Assembly (NCBI RefSeq): GCF_016741815.1
Contig: NZ_JAERRJ010000010.1
Coordinates: forward strand, 124,001-188,000
Source: Nocardia acididurans
Lineage (GTDB): Bacteria; Actinomycetota; Actinomycetes; Mycobacteriales; Mycobacteriaceae
DNA: 64,000 bases
Direction: 5' to 3'
A program made the position numbers and the translations under genes. Below are positions 24,326 through 32,445 of this stretch, in pieces; positions within the stretch are counted from its first letter, which is position 1; each line of letters opens with the position of its first letter. The notes under the pieces are model-generated. The model saw only the letters and a program-made list of their open reading frames with translations. It made no database searches and was not told where the DNA came from.

Positions 24326-25813
24326 TCAGACGGGCGCGTCCTTCCACCAGCCGTCGATCAGTTCCTGTCCGAGCGCGCCACCGTACGCGTCGATCACGCA
24401 GAACGCGCGTTCCCCGTCGAAGGTGAGGGACAGTCGGCCGGAGCTCAGATCCGGCATCGGTTCGGTGCGATGACTGGCCACCAGGGCGCCGCCGCCCGAG
24501 GCGCGCGTCCAGGGTTGCCGCGACTCGATCGTGTGGCTCGAGAATCCGGTCGGCGCCGGCATCGGCGAACGATCGGAGTTGCATGCGACGAGGAAGAACT
24601 CGAGCGGATCGTTGCGGCCCTGGCAGGACATTCTGTTCACCGGGACGGGCGTGGACAGCGGTGCCTGCAGCAGATCGCCGTCGACCGCCCGGCAGCTCAC
24701 GGCGGCGTAACCGGTGTCCTGCGGCAGGGCGGGCAGCAGTTTCGGGAAGGTGTCCACCACGAATTGATAGGCGCCCCAGGGTGCGGCCGCGGTGGTCGTG
24801 GTCGCGGGGCCGGTGCTTCTCGGCGCGGAGCTGCTGTCCGGACCGCCGTCCCCGCCCCGGGACAGTTGCACGCCCGCGGCGGCGGTGACCGCGACAGCGA
24901 GGACCGCGGCTCCGGCCAGCAGTCCGGCGCGACGGCGGCTGGATCGGCTGGGGCGGCTCGCGCGAATCGGAATCGGCGCGGGGCCGCCTCGCAATGCCGC
25001 GTCCGCGGCGGCGGCGAGTTCCCCGCAGCTGCCGTAGCGGTCCCGCGGATCCTTGGCCAGCGCTGCGGCGATCACCCGGTCCAGTTCGGCGGGTAGCGCC
25101 GGATCGAGTTCCGATACCCGGGGCGGCGGCTCGGTCAGATGCGCGTACATGACCGCGGCGGCGCTCGCGCGCGGGAAAGGCGTTCTGCCGGTCAGCATCT
25201 GGTACAGCGTGCACCCGAGCGCGTACACATCCACCCGGTGATCGATGCGTCCGCCCTCGATCTGTTCCGGCGCGGCGTACGGCAGCGAGGCGAGTACGAC
25301 CCCGGCTTCGGTGAGGGCGGAGCCCGCGCCGGTGCTGTGCGCTATTCCGAAGTCCGCCACCAGCACTCGATTGTCGCCGGCGGAGATCAGCAGGTTGGCC
25401 GGTTTCACGTCGCGATGCACCAGGCCGTGGCGGTGGGCCTCGTCCAATCCGGCCGCCGCCGCCGCGAGAATCTCGATCGCCCACCGTGGTGACACCCGCC
25501 GCTGGTCGATCAGGCGTGCCACATCGGAGCCGTCCACGTACTGCATGGCGATCCAGAAGTGGCCCTGTTCGAACCCGCGATCGTGGACCGACACGATATT
25601 CGGATGATCAAGGCGCGCAGCCGATTCCGCTTCGCGCAGGAAGCGTGCGCGGGCTGCGGCGTCGGCCGCGATGTCCGCGTCGAGCACCTTCACCGCGTCC
25701 CGGCGCGGCAGGCGCGGATGCCGCGCCAGATAGACCGTGCCCATGCCGCCCGCACCGAGCCGGCGTTCGATGCGATATCCCGCGAATTCCGTACCCGGCG
25801 TCAGCGCGACCAT
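24326..25813 (-). CDS. Transmembrane Ser/Thr protein kinase with extracellular sensor domain (second kinase of operon)
   Basis: A 495-residue receptor-like kinase. Kinase domain, residues 10-275: LGAGGMGTVYLA (P-loop), AVKVL with Lys42, HRDVKPANLL with catalytic Asp135, DFGIA and YAAPEQI. One membrane helix lies near residues 297-316. The extracellular domain of about 175 residues has spaced cysteines and no resemblance to PASTA or PknH domains that I can see. It starts PWGAYQFVVDTFP and ends WWKDAPV, matching the other kinase of the operon (27007-28458). ATG 25813 has GAGGA upstream; the lipoprotein gene ends 10 nt before it. Stimulus and substrates are unknown. Confidence 0.93.
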   Translation of the reverse strand: MVALTPGTEFAGYRIERRLGAGGMGTVYLARHPRLPRRDAVKVLDADIAADAAARARFLREAESAARLDHPNIVSVHDRGFEQGHFWIAMQYVDGSDVARLIDQRRVSPRWAIEILAAAAAGLDEAHRHGLVHRDVKPANLLISAGDNRVLVADFGIAHSTGAGSALTEAGVVLASLPYAAPEQIEGGRIDHRVDVYALGCTLYQMLTGRTPFPRASAAAVMYAHLTEPPPRVSELDPALPAELDRVIAAALAKDPRDRYGSCGELAAAADAALRGGPAPIPIRASRPSRSSRRRAGLLAGAAVLAVAVTAAAGVQLSRGGDGGPDSSSAPRSTGPATTTTAAAPWGAYQFVVDTFPKLLPALPQDTGYAAVSCRAVDGDLLQAPLSTPVPVNRMSCQGRNDPLEFFLVACNSDRSPMPAPTGFSSHTIESRQPWTRASGGGALVASHRTEPMPDLSSGRLSLTFDGERAFCVIDAYGGALGQELIDGWWKDAPV

Positions 25814-25823
25814 GACACGGTCC

Positions 25824-27020
25824 TCATCGGGTGTTCCTCAGCAGCGCGTACTGGGCCGCGGTCTTGCGGCGCACATCGTCGTCGTCGGCGCCGTAGACGA
25901 TGGCGACGTAGCGGTCGTAGGTGAGTACGCAGCTGTGCCGCACGAAGCGCGTGATGGGGAGCTTCTCGTTCAGCGGTGCGCGGAAGCAGGTCGTCTCCGG
26001 AATCGGGGGTGCGGTCAGCGGCTCGTCCGTGCTGCGGCTCTCGGCGACCATGGCCGCGTACCGGCGGGCGGCCTCCGGATCTCGCAGGCGGTCCAGGGTG
26101 TTTCCCCAGCCGACCAGGGCTTGCCGATCCCAGCCCAGTTCGGCGCGCTGCGCGGCGGACATCTGGCCCACGCCCGCCGCCCGCGGGCCGAGCACCACGC
26201 CGGAGACCATGAGCTCGTCGAAGGCGATGAAATCGATTGCGGGATAACTCCATCGGCCCGTGCGGGCCGGAATCATCCGCGCCAGCATGCCATCCGAGTC
26301 CACCGGCAGGGTGGCGATCCGGTCGGTGGGGGTCGGTTCGAAGGTGTCCAGCAGTGCCAGTTGCCGATCGAAGGCGGCCCGTGCGGTGGCGGTGAGCGCG
26401 GTGAGGTCGATCGAGGGTTGCCCGACGTACACGACGACGACGTACACGCCGTGTGCGACGGTCGCCCCCAGGGTGGGCACCGAGGGCCGCCAATGACTGT
26501 GTGCCCCGGGATATCCGGGTATGTCGACCGCGACATTCTCGGCGCTGACGGTGAAGTCGGCGGCGTCGAGTTCGCGGGCGGCCTGGCGTGCCGTTTCCTC
26601 GTCCCGGAAGCGGAGGATGTTCAGGGTGATGGTGCGCTGCTTCGAGCGGTCCGCCGTGTACGCCTCGGCATCGTCACCGGTGGTCGCGACACCGGCCATC
26701 ATATTGTGCTTCTCCAATACCGGCTTCATCACATCGGACAGCGTCACCATGGCGAAAGGCGGTGTGGCCAACGGGATCACCACGCCGTGCCGGGTGAGGG
26801 CCGGGTCGATATCGGCCGGTACGGCGACGGCCTCCATCATCCGGACCGATTCCAGGATCCGCCCGTGGTACTCGCTGCCGTGGGTGGGCGCGATCAGTGG
26901 GCGGCTGCTGTACCGGCCCGTATCGAGGGTGGTGAGGTCGAGCTCCGAGGGGGTGTCCCATCGGCAGCCCGCCAGGGTGAGCAGGGCGACGAGCAGCAGA
27001 CAACGGCTAGATCCGAGCAT
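25824..27020 (-). CDS. DUF7373-like lipoprotein between two kinases
   Basis: A 398-residue lipoprotein with signal CLLLVALLTLAGC. The mature part opens LDLTTLDTGRYSSRPLIAP and continues GRILESVRMMEAVAVPADIDPAL, a pattern I associate with a nocardial and mycobacterial lipoprotein family (DUF7373). An internal region (ILRFRDEETARQAARELDAADF) looks like an alpha/beta ferredoxin-like unit, followed by GVYVVVVYVGQPSIDLTAL. There are two Cys near the C-terminus (TTCFRAPL, HSCVLTYD). The start overlaps the end of the upstream kinase by 14 nt, so it is co-translated with it. A ligand-presenting role to the kinases is a guess from context. Confidence 0.75.
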   Translation of the reverse strand: MLGSSRCLLLVALLTLAGCRWDTPSELDLTTLDTGRYSSRPLIAPTHGSEYHGRILESVRMMEAVAVPADIDPALTRHGVVIPLATPPFAMVTLSDVMKPVLEKHNMMAGVATTGDDAEAYTADRSKQRTITLNILRFRDEETARQAARELDAADFTVSAENVAVDIPGYPGAHSHWRPSVPTLGATVAHGVYVVVVYVGQPSIDLTALTATARAAFDRQLALLDTFEPTPTDRIATLPVDSDGMLARMIPARTGRWSYPAIDFIAFDELMVSGVVLGPRAAGVGQMSAAQRAELGWDRQALVGWGNTLDRLRDPEAARRYAAMVAESRSTDEPLTAPPIPETTCFRAPLNEKLPITRFVRHSCVLTYDRYVAIVYGADDDDVRRKTAAQYALLRNTR

Positions 27021-28458
27021 CGGGCCACCAGGTCTCTCGCAGTGCGGCGCCGGTCGAGTCGTTCATCGCGGTGACGGTGCAGGGGCTGCGGACCGAGTCG
27101 TAGAAGTAGACGCGCAGCATGCCGTGCCCGGTGCCGTCGGAAGCGGTGAATTCGTTCCAGACCAGCTGCCCGCTGCCCGAAGCCCGGGTCCAGTCTTCTT
27201 TCCGGTGCGGTGTGGTGGGTGTGACCGTGAATCTCGGTACGCCACTGGCATTGCACGTATACATCACACTGGGCACCGCGCCCGTGCTGGTGCAGTGGAT
27301 GCTCAATTCGGAGCTGGGTACGTCGACCGCTGCGGCGAGCCGCTTCTCGTTCATCGCGTAGCACCGGCTGTCGCCGTGACCACTGCCGGTGGGCGTCGTG
27401 GGAATCATGTCCGGAAACGTCTCCGCCACAACGGTGTAGTAACCCCACGGCTTTCCGCTGTCGTCGATCGGGGCGACCGGGTCGGGCGGCCGGTGGGCCG
27501 AGGTGTCGTCCCCGACGCCGAAGACGAGGGCCGCCGCGACCATCAGCACCGCCACTGCCGCGGCTACCGCCACCGCGGTGGCCCGAGCGGTGGAACGTCC
27601 TGTGCGCCGGGGAGTTTCGAGGGTTCCGTGCAGGGCGGCGTACGCCGCTTCGGCGAGCGCGCCGCAGCTGGGATAGCGGTCGGCCGGATGCTTCGCCAGC
27701 GCCCGCGCGATCACCGCGTCGAGTTGCCGCGGCACGCCGGCCTCGCGCCGGGACGGTGCGGGCGGCGGGTCCTCGAGGTGCGCGCGCATCACCGCTATCG
27801 GCGATTCCCGTACGAAAGGCTGTGCGCCGGTGAGCATCTGGTACAGCGTGCAACCCAGTGCGTACACGTCGGCCCGCTGATCGACGGGCTCGGCCCGGAT
27901 CTGTTCCGGGGCGGCGTATCCGAGGGTGGCCAGGACGGAGCCGGCGGCGGTGAGCGCGTGCGAGTCGGCCATGGGCCGGGCGATGCCGAAGTCGGTCACC
28001 AGGACCCGGTCGGCGCCGTCCGGTCGAGGGGAGATCAGGATATTGCCGGGCTTGACGTCCCGGTGCAGCAGGCCGGCCCGATGGACCGCGTCCAGCCCGC
28101 GTGCGGCCTCGCCGACGATGTACACCGCCCGCGCGGGGGTGAGCACGCCCGGTCCCTGGGCGATGAGCTGGGCCGCGTCGAAACCCTCGACGTATTGCAT
28201 GGCCAGCCACAGCACCTCGCCGTCGAGGCCGCGATCGTGCACGGCCACCAGGTTCGGATGGCTGAGCGCGCCCGCGAGCTCGGCCTCGCGGATGAACCGG
28301 GCCCGGAACTCCGTGTCCTCGCCGAACCCGGCGAGCAGGATTTTCACCGCGACCTGACGGGGCAGCCGGGGATGCTGGGCCAGGTACACCGCCCCCATAC
28401 CGCCCGCGCCGAGTTGCCGGATCAACCGGTACCCGGCGAACACCTCACCCTGCCGCAC
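27007..28458 (-). CDS. Transmembrane Ser/Thr protein kinase with extracellular sensor domain (first kinase of operon)
   Basis: A 483-residue receptor-like kinase and first gene of the operon. Kinase motifs: LGAGGMGAVYLA, VAVKIL with Lys39, HRDVKPGNIL with Asp134, DFGIA, YAAPEQI. One membrane helix lies near residues 293-313. The outer domain begins PWGYYTVVAETFP, has Cys residues at SRCYAMNE, IHCTST, TCNAS and SPCTVTA, contains WTRASGSGQLV and ends WWPDARI. These pieces recur in the other kinase, so the two sensors are homologous and the kinases probably arose by duplication. GTG 28458 has GAGGGG upstream; the N-terminus fits a kinase start. It overlaps the lipoprotein gene by 14 nt. Confidence 0.93.
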   Translation of the reverse strand: MRQGEVFAGYRLIRQLGAGGMGAVYLAQHPRLPRQVAVKILLAGFGEDTEFRARFIREAELAGALSHPNLVAVHDRGLDGEVLWLAMQYVEGFDAAQLIAQGPGVLTPARAVYIVGEAARGLDAVHRAGLLHRDVKPGNILISPRPDGADRVLVTDFGIARPMADSHALTAAGSVLATLGYAAPEQIRAEPVDQRADVYALGCTLYQMLTGAQPFVRESPIAVMRAHLEDPPPAPSRREAGVPRQLDAVIARALAKHPADRYPSCGALAEAAYAALHGTLETPRRTGRSTARATAVAVAAAVAVLMVAAALVFGVGDDTSAHRPPDPVAPIDDSGKPWGYYTVVAETFPDMIPTTPTGSGHGDSRCYAMNEKRLAAAVDVPSSELSIHCTSTGAVPSVMYTCNASGVPRFTVTPTTPHRKEDWTRASGSGQLVWNEFTASDGTGHGMLRVYFYDSVRSPCTVTAMNDSTGAALRETWWPDARI

Positions 28459-28583
28459 ACACGCCCCTCATCGAACAGCCGATCGATCGGATGCTAACAC
28501 CGGAACAGGCTTCCGAACTGGTCGTCCGATATCCGCCGGATAAATGAGTACGGCCAGATAATTGCCTACGCTAACGTTGGGTA

Positions 28584-29528
28584 GTGACGCCCAGACCCCC
28601 GCACTCGGAGACCGCTGCCCGTCCACACTCCGCCGCGTCCGGCCGGGATCTCGGCGTCGGATTCGGTATCGGCGCGTACGCCATCTGGGGCTCGTTTCCC
28701 GCATTCTTCGGACTGCTCATCTTCGCGAGCCCCATCGAGGTGCTGGCCGAGCGGATCCTCTGGACGCTCGTGGTCTCGCTGACCGTGCTGCTGCTCGTGG
28801 GCCGGATCAAGGAACTGCGGAGCATCGACCGGCGGACCTGGGGCCTGGCGGCGGCGGCCTCCCTCGCCATCTCGATCAACTGGGGCGTCTACGTCTACGG
28901 CGTCATGTCCGGGCACGTGGTGGAGTGCGCCCTCGGATATTTCATCAACCCGCTGGTGACAGTGGCCTTCGGCGTCCTCATCTTTCGCGAGAAGCTCCGC
29001 CGGATGCAGTGGGCCGCTTTGGGATTGGGCGCGACCGCGGTCGTGGTGCTGACCATCGACTACGGTCGCCCGCCCTGGATCGCGCTCATCCTGGCGTGCT
29101 CGTTCGCGTGTTATGGCTTGATCAAGAAGGTGATCCGGCTCGACGCGCTGCCGGGCTTGGCGGCCGAGGGCATCGCCGCGGCCCCCTTCGCCGTCATCGC
29201 CGTGGTGGTCATGGGCCTCGCGGGCACCCTGACCTTCGGCTCCAGCCTCTCCCACTCGGCGCTGCTCATGGCCACCGGGCCGGTCACCCTGGTGCCGCTG
29301 GTGCTGTTCGCCCTGGCCGCGCCGCGAGTCCCGCTGTCCACCATGGGAATCCTGCAGTACCTCACCCCGGCGCTGCAGCTGTCCTGGGGCGTGTGGGTGG
29401 TGCACGAGTACATGCCCGCCTCCCGCTGGGCCGGATTCGGGCTGATCTGGCTGGCCCTGGCCGTCTTCACCGTCGACGCACTGCGACGGGCCCGGCGTGC
29501 CGCCGAGCCCGTCGCGGAGATCGTGTGA
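28584..29528 (+). CDS. rarD: RarD-type EamA/DMT transporter
   Basis: A 314-residue inner-membrane protein with about ten helices in two EamA halves. The RarD marks are GIGAYAIWGSFPAFFGLL, ERILWTLVVSLTVLLL, and GYFINPLVTVAFGVLIFREKL in the first half, and LQYLTPALQLSWGVWVVHE in the second. The RarD name comes from chloramphenicol-sensitivity work in Pseudomonas; the real substrate is unknown. GTG 28584 follows TAACGT (28572-28577) by 6 nt, suggesting a leaderless mRNA. It converges on the ABC substrate-binding gene with only 7 nt between stops. Confidence 0.88.
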   Translation: MTPRPPHSETAARPHSAASGRDLGVGFGIGAYAIWGSFPAFFGLLIFASPIEVLAERILWTLVVSLTVLLLVGRIKELRSIDRRTWGLAAAASLAISINWGVYVYGVMSGHVVECALGYFINPLVTVAFGVLIFREKLRRMQWAALGLGATAVVVLTIDYGRPPWIALILACSFACYGLIKKVIRLDALPGLAAEGIAAAPFAVIAVVVMGLAGTLTFGSSLSHSALLMATGPVTLVPLVLFALAAPRVPLSTMGILQYLTPALQLSWGVWVVHEYMPASRWAGFGLIWLALAVFTVDALRRARRAAEPVAEIV

Positions 29529-29535
29529 GATCCGG

Positions 29536-30588
29536 TTACTGCGGTTGCGCTTTGTGCGCCTGCTCCACGAAACGGTTGGTGTAGGTCTTGTCCAGGTCGA
29601 TGCGGTCGGCCACCGGCTTCACATTGCGGGAGTACCGGCCGAGGATGCGCAGGACGTTTTCCGCGCCTTCGCGTTTCATCAGGCCGTCACCGTTGAACAT
29701 GACGATGGAGTCGCGGACCGACTTGATGTACAGGTCCGGGTTGCCGCCCGCGTACTGCGAGGGCATCGCGGCGGCGATCTCCTCCGGGGTGTGGGTGTCG
29801 ATCCACCGCAGCGTCCGCACGAAGGCGTCGGCCAGCTTCTGGACGATATCCGGATGGGCTTCGACGGTCTCGCACCGCATATAGAGGGAGGCCGCCGGGT
29901 AGAGCCCGCCCAGCGCGGCGCGGGTGCCCTCCTCGTTGCGCATATCGATGAGGATCTCGGCCTCGCCGGAGCTGACCATCTTGGCGACGGTGGGGTCGGT
30001 GGTCATGCCCGCGTCGATGCCGTCATGGTTCATCCCGGCGATGAAGGTCTGGCCCGCACCGACTTTCACGCGGGTGTAGTCGGAGGTGTTCAGGCCCGCC
30101 TGCCCGGCCAGCGCCTGGGTCAGGAAGTCCGTCGACGAGCCCAGCGAGGTGACGCCGAGGTTGCGGCCCCTGAAGTCGGCGGGGGACTTGATGATTCCCG
30201 CATCCGCCTTCGAGACCAGTTCGACTTCGCCGGGGACATCGGCGAACTGCACCACCGTCTGGATGCACTGATCCTTGGCCTGCAGATCGATGGTGTGGTC
30301 GTAGAAGCCGACCACGCCCTGGACATCGCCGGTCAGCAGTGCGGTTTCGGCGTTCGCGCCGGACTGTTCGCCCAGCAGTTTCACGTCGATATCGTTGCTG
30401 TCGAAGAAGCCCAGCTGCTGGGTCAGCATGGCGGGCAGGTAGATGACCTTCTCCAGACCGCCGACCATGATGGTGATCTGCGGGCGGCCGTCCTTGACCG
30501 GAATGGTGCGCGAATCGCGGCAGCCGGTGGCCAGCAGCAGCGCGCTGACGGCCAGCAGCACCACGGCGATGTGCTTGCGATACGTCAT
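29536..30588 (-). CDS. NitT/TauT-type ABC substrate-binding lipoprotein
   Basis: Extracytoplasmic binding lipoprotein of 350 residues. The signal VVLLAVSALLLATGC carries the lipidation Cys. The SsuA/THI5/NMT1-like fold is visible as MVGGLEKVIYLPAMLTQQLGFF, GDVQGVVGFYDHTIDLQAKD, and LKVTSLGSSTDFL-like LGVTSLGSSTDFLTQALA. The family binds sulfonates, nitrate, thiamine precursors or aromatic acids; no residue here fixes the ligand. It is the third gene of an ATPase-permease-binding protein operon; its start lies 5 nt after the permease stop. Confidence 0.88.
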   Translation of the reverse strand: MTYRKHIAVVLLAVSALLLATGCRDSRTIPVKDGRPQITIMVGGLEKVIYLPAMLTQQLGFFDSNDIDVKLLGEQSGANAETALLTGDVQGVVGFYDHTIDLQAKDQCIQTVVQFADVPGEVELVSKADAGIIKSPADFRGRNLGVTSLGSSTDFLTQALAGQAGLNTSDYTRVKVGAGQTFIAGMNHDGIDAGMTTDPTVAKMVSSGEAEILIDMRNEEGTRAALGGLYPAASLYMRCETVEAHPDIVQKLADAFVRTLRWIDTHTPEEIAAAMPSQYAGGNPDLYIKSVRDSIVMFNGDGLMKREGAENVLRILGRYSRNVKPVADRIDLDKTYTNRFVEQAHKAQPQ

Positions 30589-30593
30589 GCCGA

Positions 30594-31490
30594 TCACACC
30601 CCGTGGCCCGAGCCGGCCTGCGACGGACGCCATTTCAGCAGCCGGTTCTCGGCCAGGCCGATCACCCACTCCGCCACCAGCGCGACCACCGTGATGATGA
30701 TCATGCCCGCGTAGATGCCCGCCGCGTCGAAGGTGCCCTGCGCATTCGAGATGAGCAGGCCCAAACCCTTGCTCGCGCCGGCGTATTCGCCGACCACCGC
30801 ACCGATGAGCGCGAAACCGAAGGCGGTGTGCAGCGAGGACAGGATCCAGGTGGTGGCGCTGGGCAGCACGATGGCGGTCAGCACCTGGCGGCGGCTCGCA
30901 CCCAGGATCCGGGCATTGTTGATGACATTGCCGTCCACCTCGCGCGCACCGGTGAAGGCGTTGAAGAACACCGCGAAGAACACCAGCACCACCACGGTGG
31001 CGACCTTGGAGCTCAGCCCCAGGCCGAACCAGATGATGAACAGCGAGGCCAGCACGATGCGCGGAACCGCGTTGAGCGCCTTGATGAACGGGGCCAGCAC
31101 ATCGGCCCAGTAGCGGCTGCGGCCCAGCAGCACGCCCAGCACCACACCGGCCACGGTGCCGATGACGAAGCCGAGCACGGCCTCCTGCACGGTCGTGTAC
31201 AGCTGCAGCCAGATGGAACCGAATTGCGTTCCCTCGGTGAACCATTCGACCAGGCGATCCCAGATCAGCGAGGGCTTGGAGTAGAAGAACGGGTCGATCC
31301 ACAGCGAGGCGGTGAGCTCCCAGGAACCCAGCCACAGCGCCACCAGCAGGGCGCGCAGCCCCCAGGTTCGGGCCTTGGCCCGGCGCGCGTTGTTGCGGAC
31401 CCGCGCGAGAATCTGCTCCTCGGTCTCCACCTCGTATTCCGGTGCGGCTTCGGCGATCTCGGTCATGGTGTCTTTCACATCAAGCGACAC
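30594..31490 (-). CDS. NitT/TauT-type ABC permease
   Basis: Inner-membrane permease of about 298 residues with six helices after a cytoplasmic N-terminus. The permease coupling loop is the EAA-type region GASRRQVLTAIVLPSATTW, and the family block SRYWADVLAPFIKALNAVPRI precedes it. GTG 31490 has GGGAG 6 nt upstream and would overlap the ATPase end by 11 nt; ATG 31466 is the alternative (290 residues). It works with the ATPase and binding protein on either side. Confidence 0.9.
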   Translation of the reverse strand: MSLDVKDTMTEIAEAAPEYEVETEEQILARVRNNARRAKARTWGLRALLVALWLGSWELTASLWIDPFFYSKPSLIWDRLVEWFTEGTQFGSIWLQLYTTVQEAVLGFVIGTVAGVVLGVLLGRSRYWADVLAPFIKALNAVPRIVLASLFIIWFGLGLSSKVATVVVLVFFAVFFNAFTGAREVDGNVINNARILGASRRQVLTAIVLPSATTWILSSLHTAFGFALIGAVVGEYAGASKGLGLLISNAQGTFDAAGIYAGMIIITVVALVAEWVIGLAENRLLKWRPSQAGSGHGV

Positions 31491-32286
31491 GGGAGGCTCC
31501 CTTCCTGCGCGCCGCCTCGACCTCATCGCGCAGCGTTTCCCAGATTTCCTTGTAGAGATCGCGGAATTCCTCGGTGAGCCGGACCTCCTCGACATTGCGG
31601 GGGCGATCCAGCGTGACGGTGAAGTCGCCGCAGACGGTGGCGGGGCTCGCGGTCATGACCACCACGCGGTCGGCCAGCACGATGGCCTCTTCCAGATCGT
31701 GGGTCACGAAGATGACGGCCGCGTTGGTGCCCGACCACACCCGCAGCAGTTCGTCCTGCATGAGCTGGCGGGTCTGCACGTCGAGCGCGCTGAACGGCTC
31801 GTCCATGAGGATGATCTCGGGGTCGTTCACCAGGGTCTGGGCCAGGGCCACGCGCTTGCGCATACCGCCCGAGAGCTGATGCGGGTAGTAGCCCTCGAAG
31901 CCGCCGAGGCCGACGATGCGCACCCATTCGCCCGCGCGTTCACGGGCTTCCTTCTTGCCGATGCCCCGGAAGTTCGGGCCGAGGGCCACATTGTCGAGCA
32001 CCGTCTTCCAGGGCAGGATCGCGTCCTGCTGGAACATGTAGCCGATGCCGTCGGGGATGCCGCGCACATCGGCGCCGCGCACCAGGGTGCGTCCGGCCGA
32101 GGCGGGTTCGAGGCCGGAGACCAGTGACAGGGTGGTGGACTTGCCGCAGCCGGTCGGGCCGACGACGGCGACGAATTCGCCTGGGGCGACGGTGAAGTTC
32201 AAGTCGCGCACCGCGGTGTGGATGCCACCGTCGGTTCCGGGGAAGCGCTTGGTCGCGCCCCGCAACTCGATGAGCGGTTGGGTCAT
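31480..32286 (-). CDS. NitT/TauT-type ABC ATPase
   Basis: A 268-residue importer ATPase of the SsuB/TauB group. Walker A GPTGCGKSTTLSL, signature LSGGMRKRVALAQ, Walker B ILMDEPFSALD, H-loop VTHDLEEA. The Q-loop is MFQQDAILPW, the form typical of this group. First gene of the operon; the divergent gene is a CitA-like kinase across 159 bp. The inverted repeat at 32374-32404 lies between them. Confidence 0.93.
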   Translation of the reverse strand: MTQPLIELRGATKRFPGTDGGIHTAVRDLNFTVAPGEFVAVVGPTGCGKSTTLSLVSGLEPASAGRTLVRGADVRGIPDGIGYMFQQDAILPWKTVLDNVALGPNFRGIGKKEARERAGEWVRIVGLGGFEGYYPHQLSGGMRKRVALAQTLVNDPEIILMDEPFSALDVQTRQLMQDELLRVWSGTNAAVIFVTHDLEEAIVLADRVVVMTASPATVCGDFTVTLDRPRNVEEVRLTEEFRDLYKEIWETLRDEVEAARRKGASRVA

Positions 32287-32373
32287 TTCTGCTCCTGTTT
32301 CCGTGCCGCTGCCGCGGCGTTGGACCGAAGCTACGTGGCCCGGGTCACAGTGCGCCCCCTTGTGTGCGCTAGC

Positions 32374-32404
32374 CGCGCAAGTGGCAATTCGGACGTTTTG
32401 CGCG
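32374..32404. promoter_or_regulatory. Inverted repeat in the ABC importer / two-component intergenic region
   Basis: CGCGCAA (32374-32380) and TTGCGCG (32398-32404), 17 nt apart, end 30 nt before the -10 of the kinase gene. This could be the binding site of the CitB-like regulator, but arms of 7 bp in GC-rich DNA may arise by chance. Confidence 0.35.
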
Positions 32405-32445
32405 TTCTGCTCATGTGTTTGCGGACGGTTGTCTATGCTGTCGGC

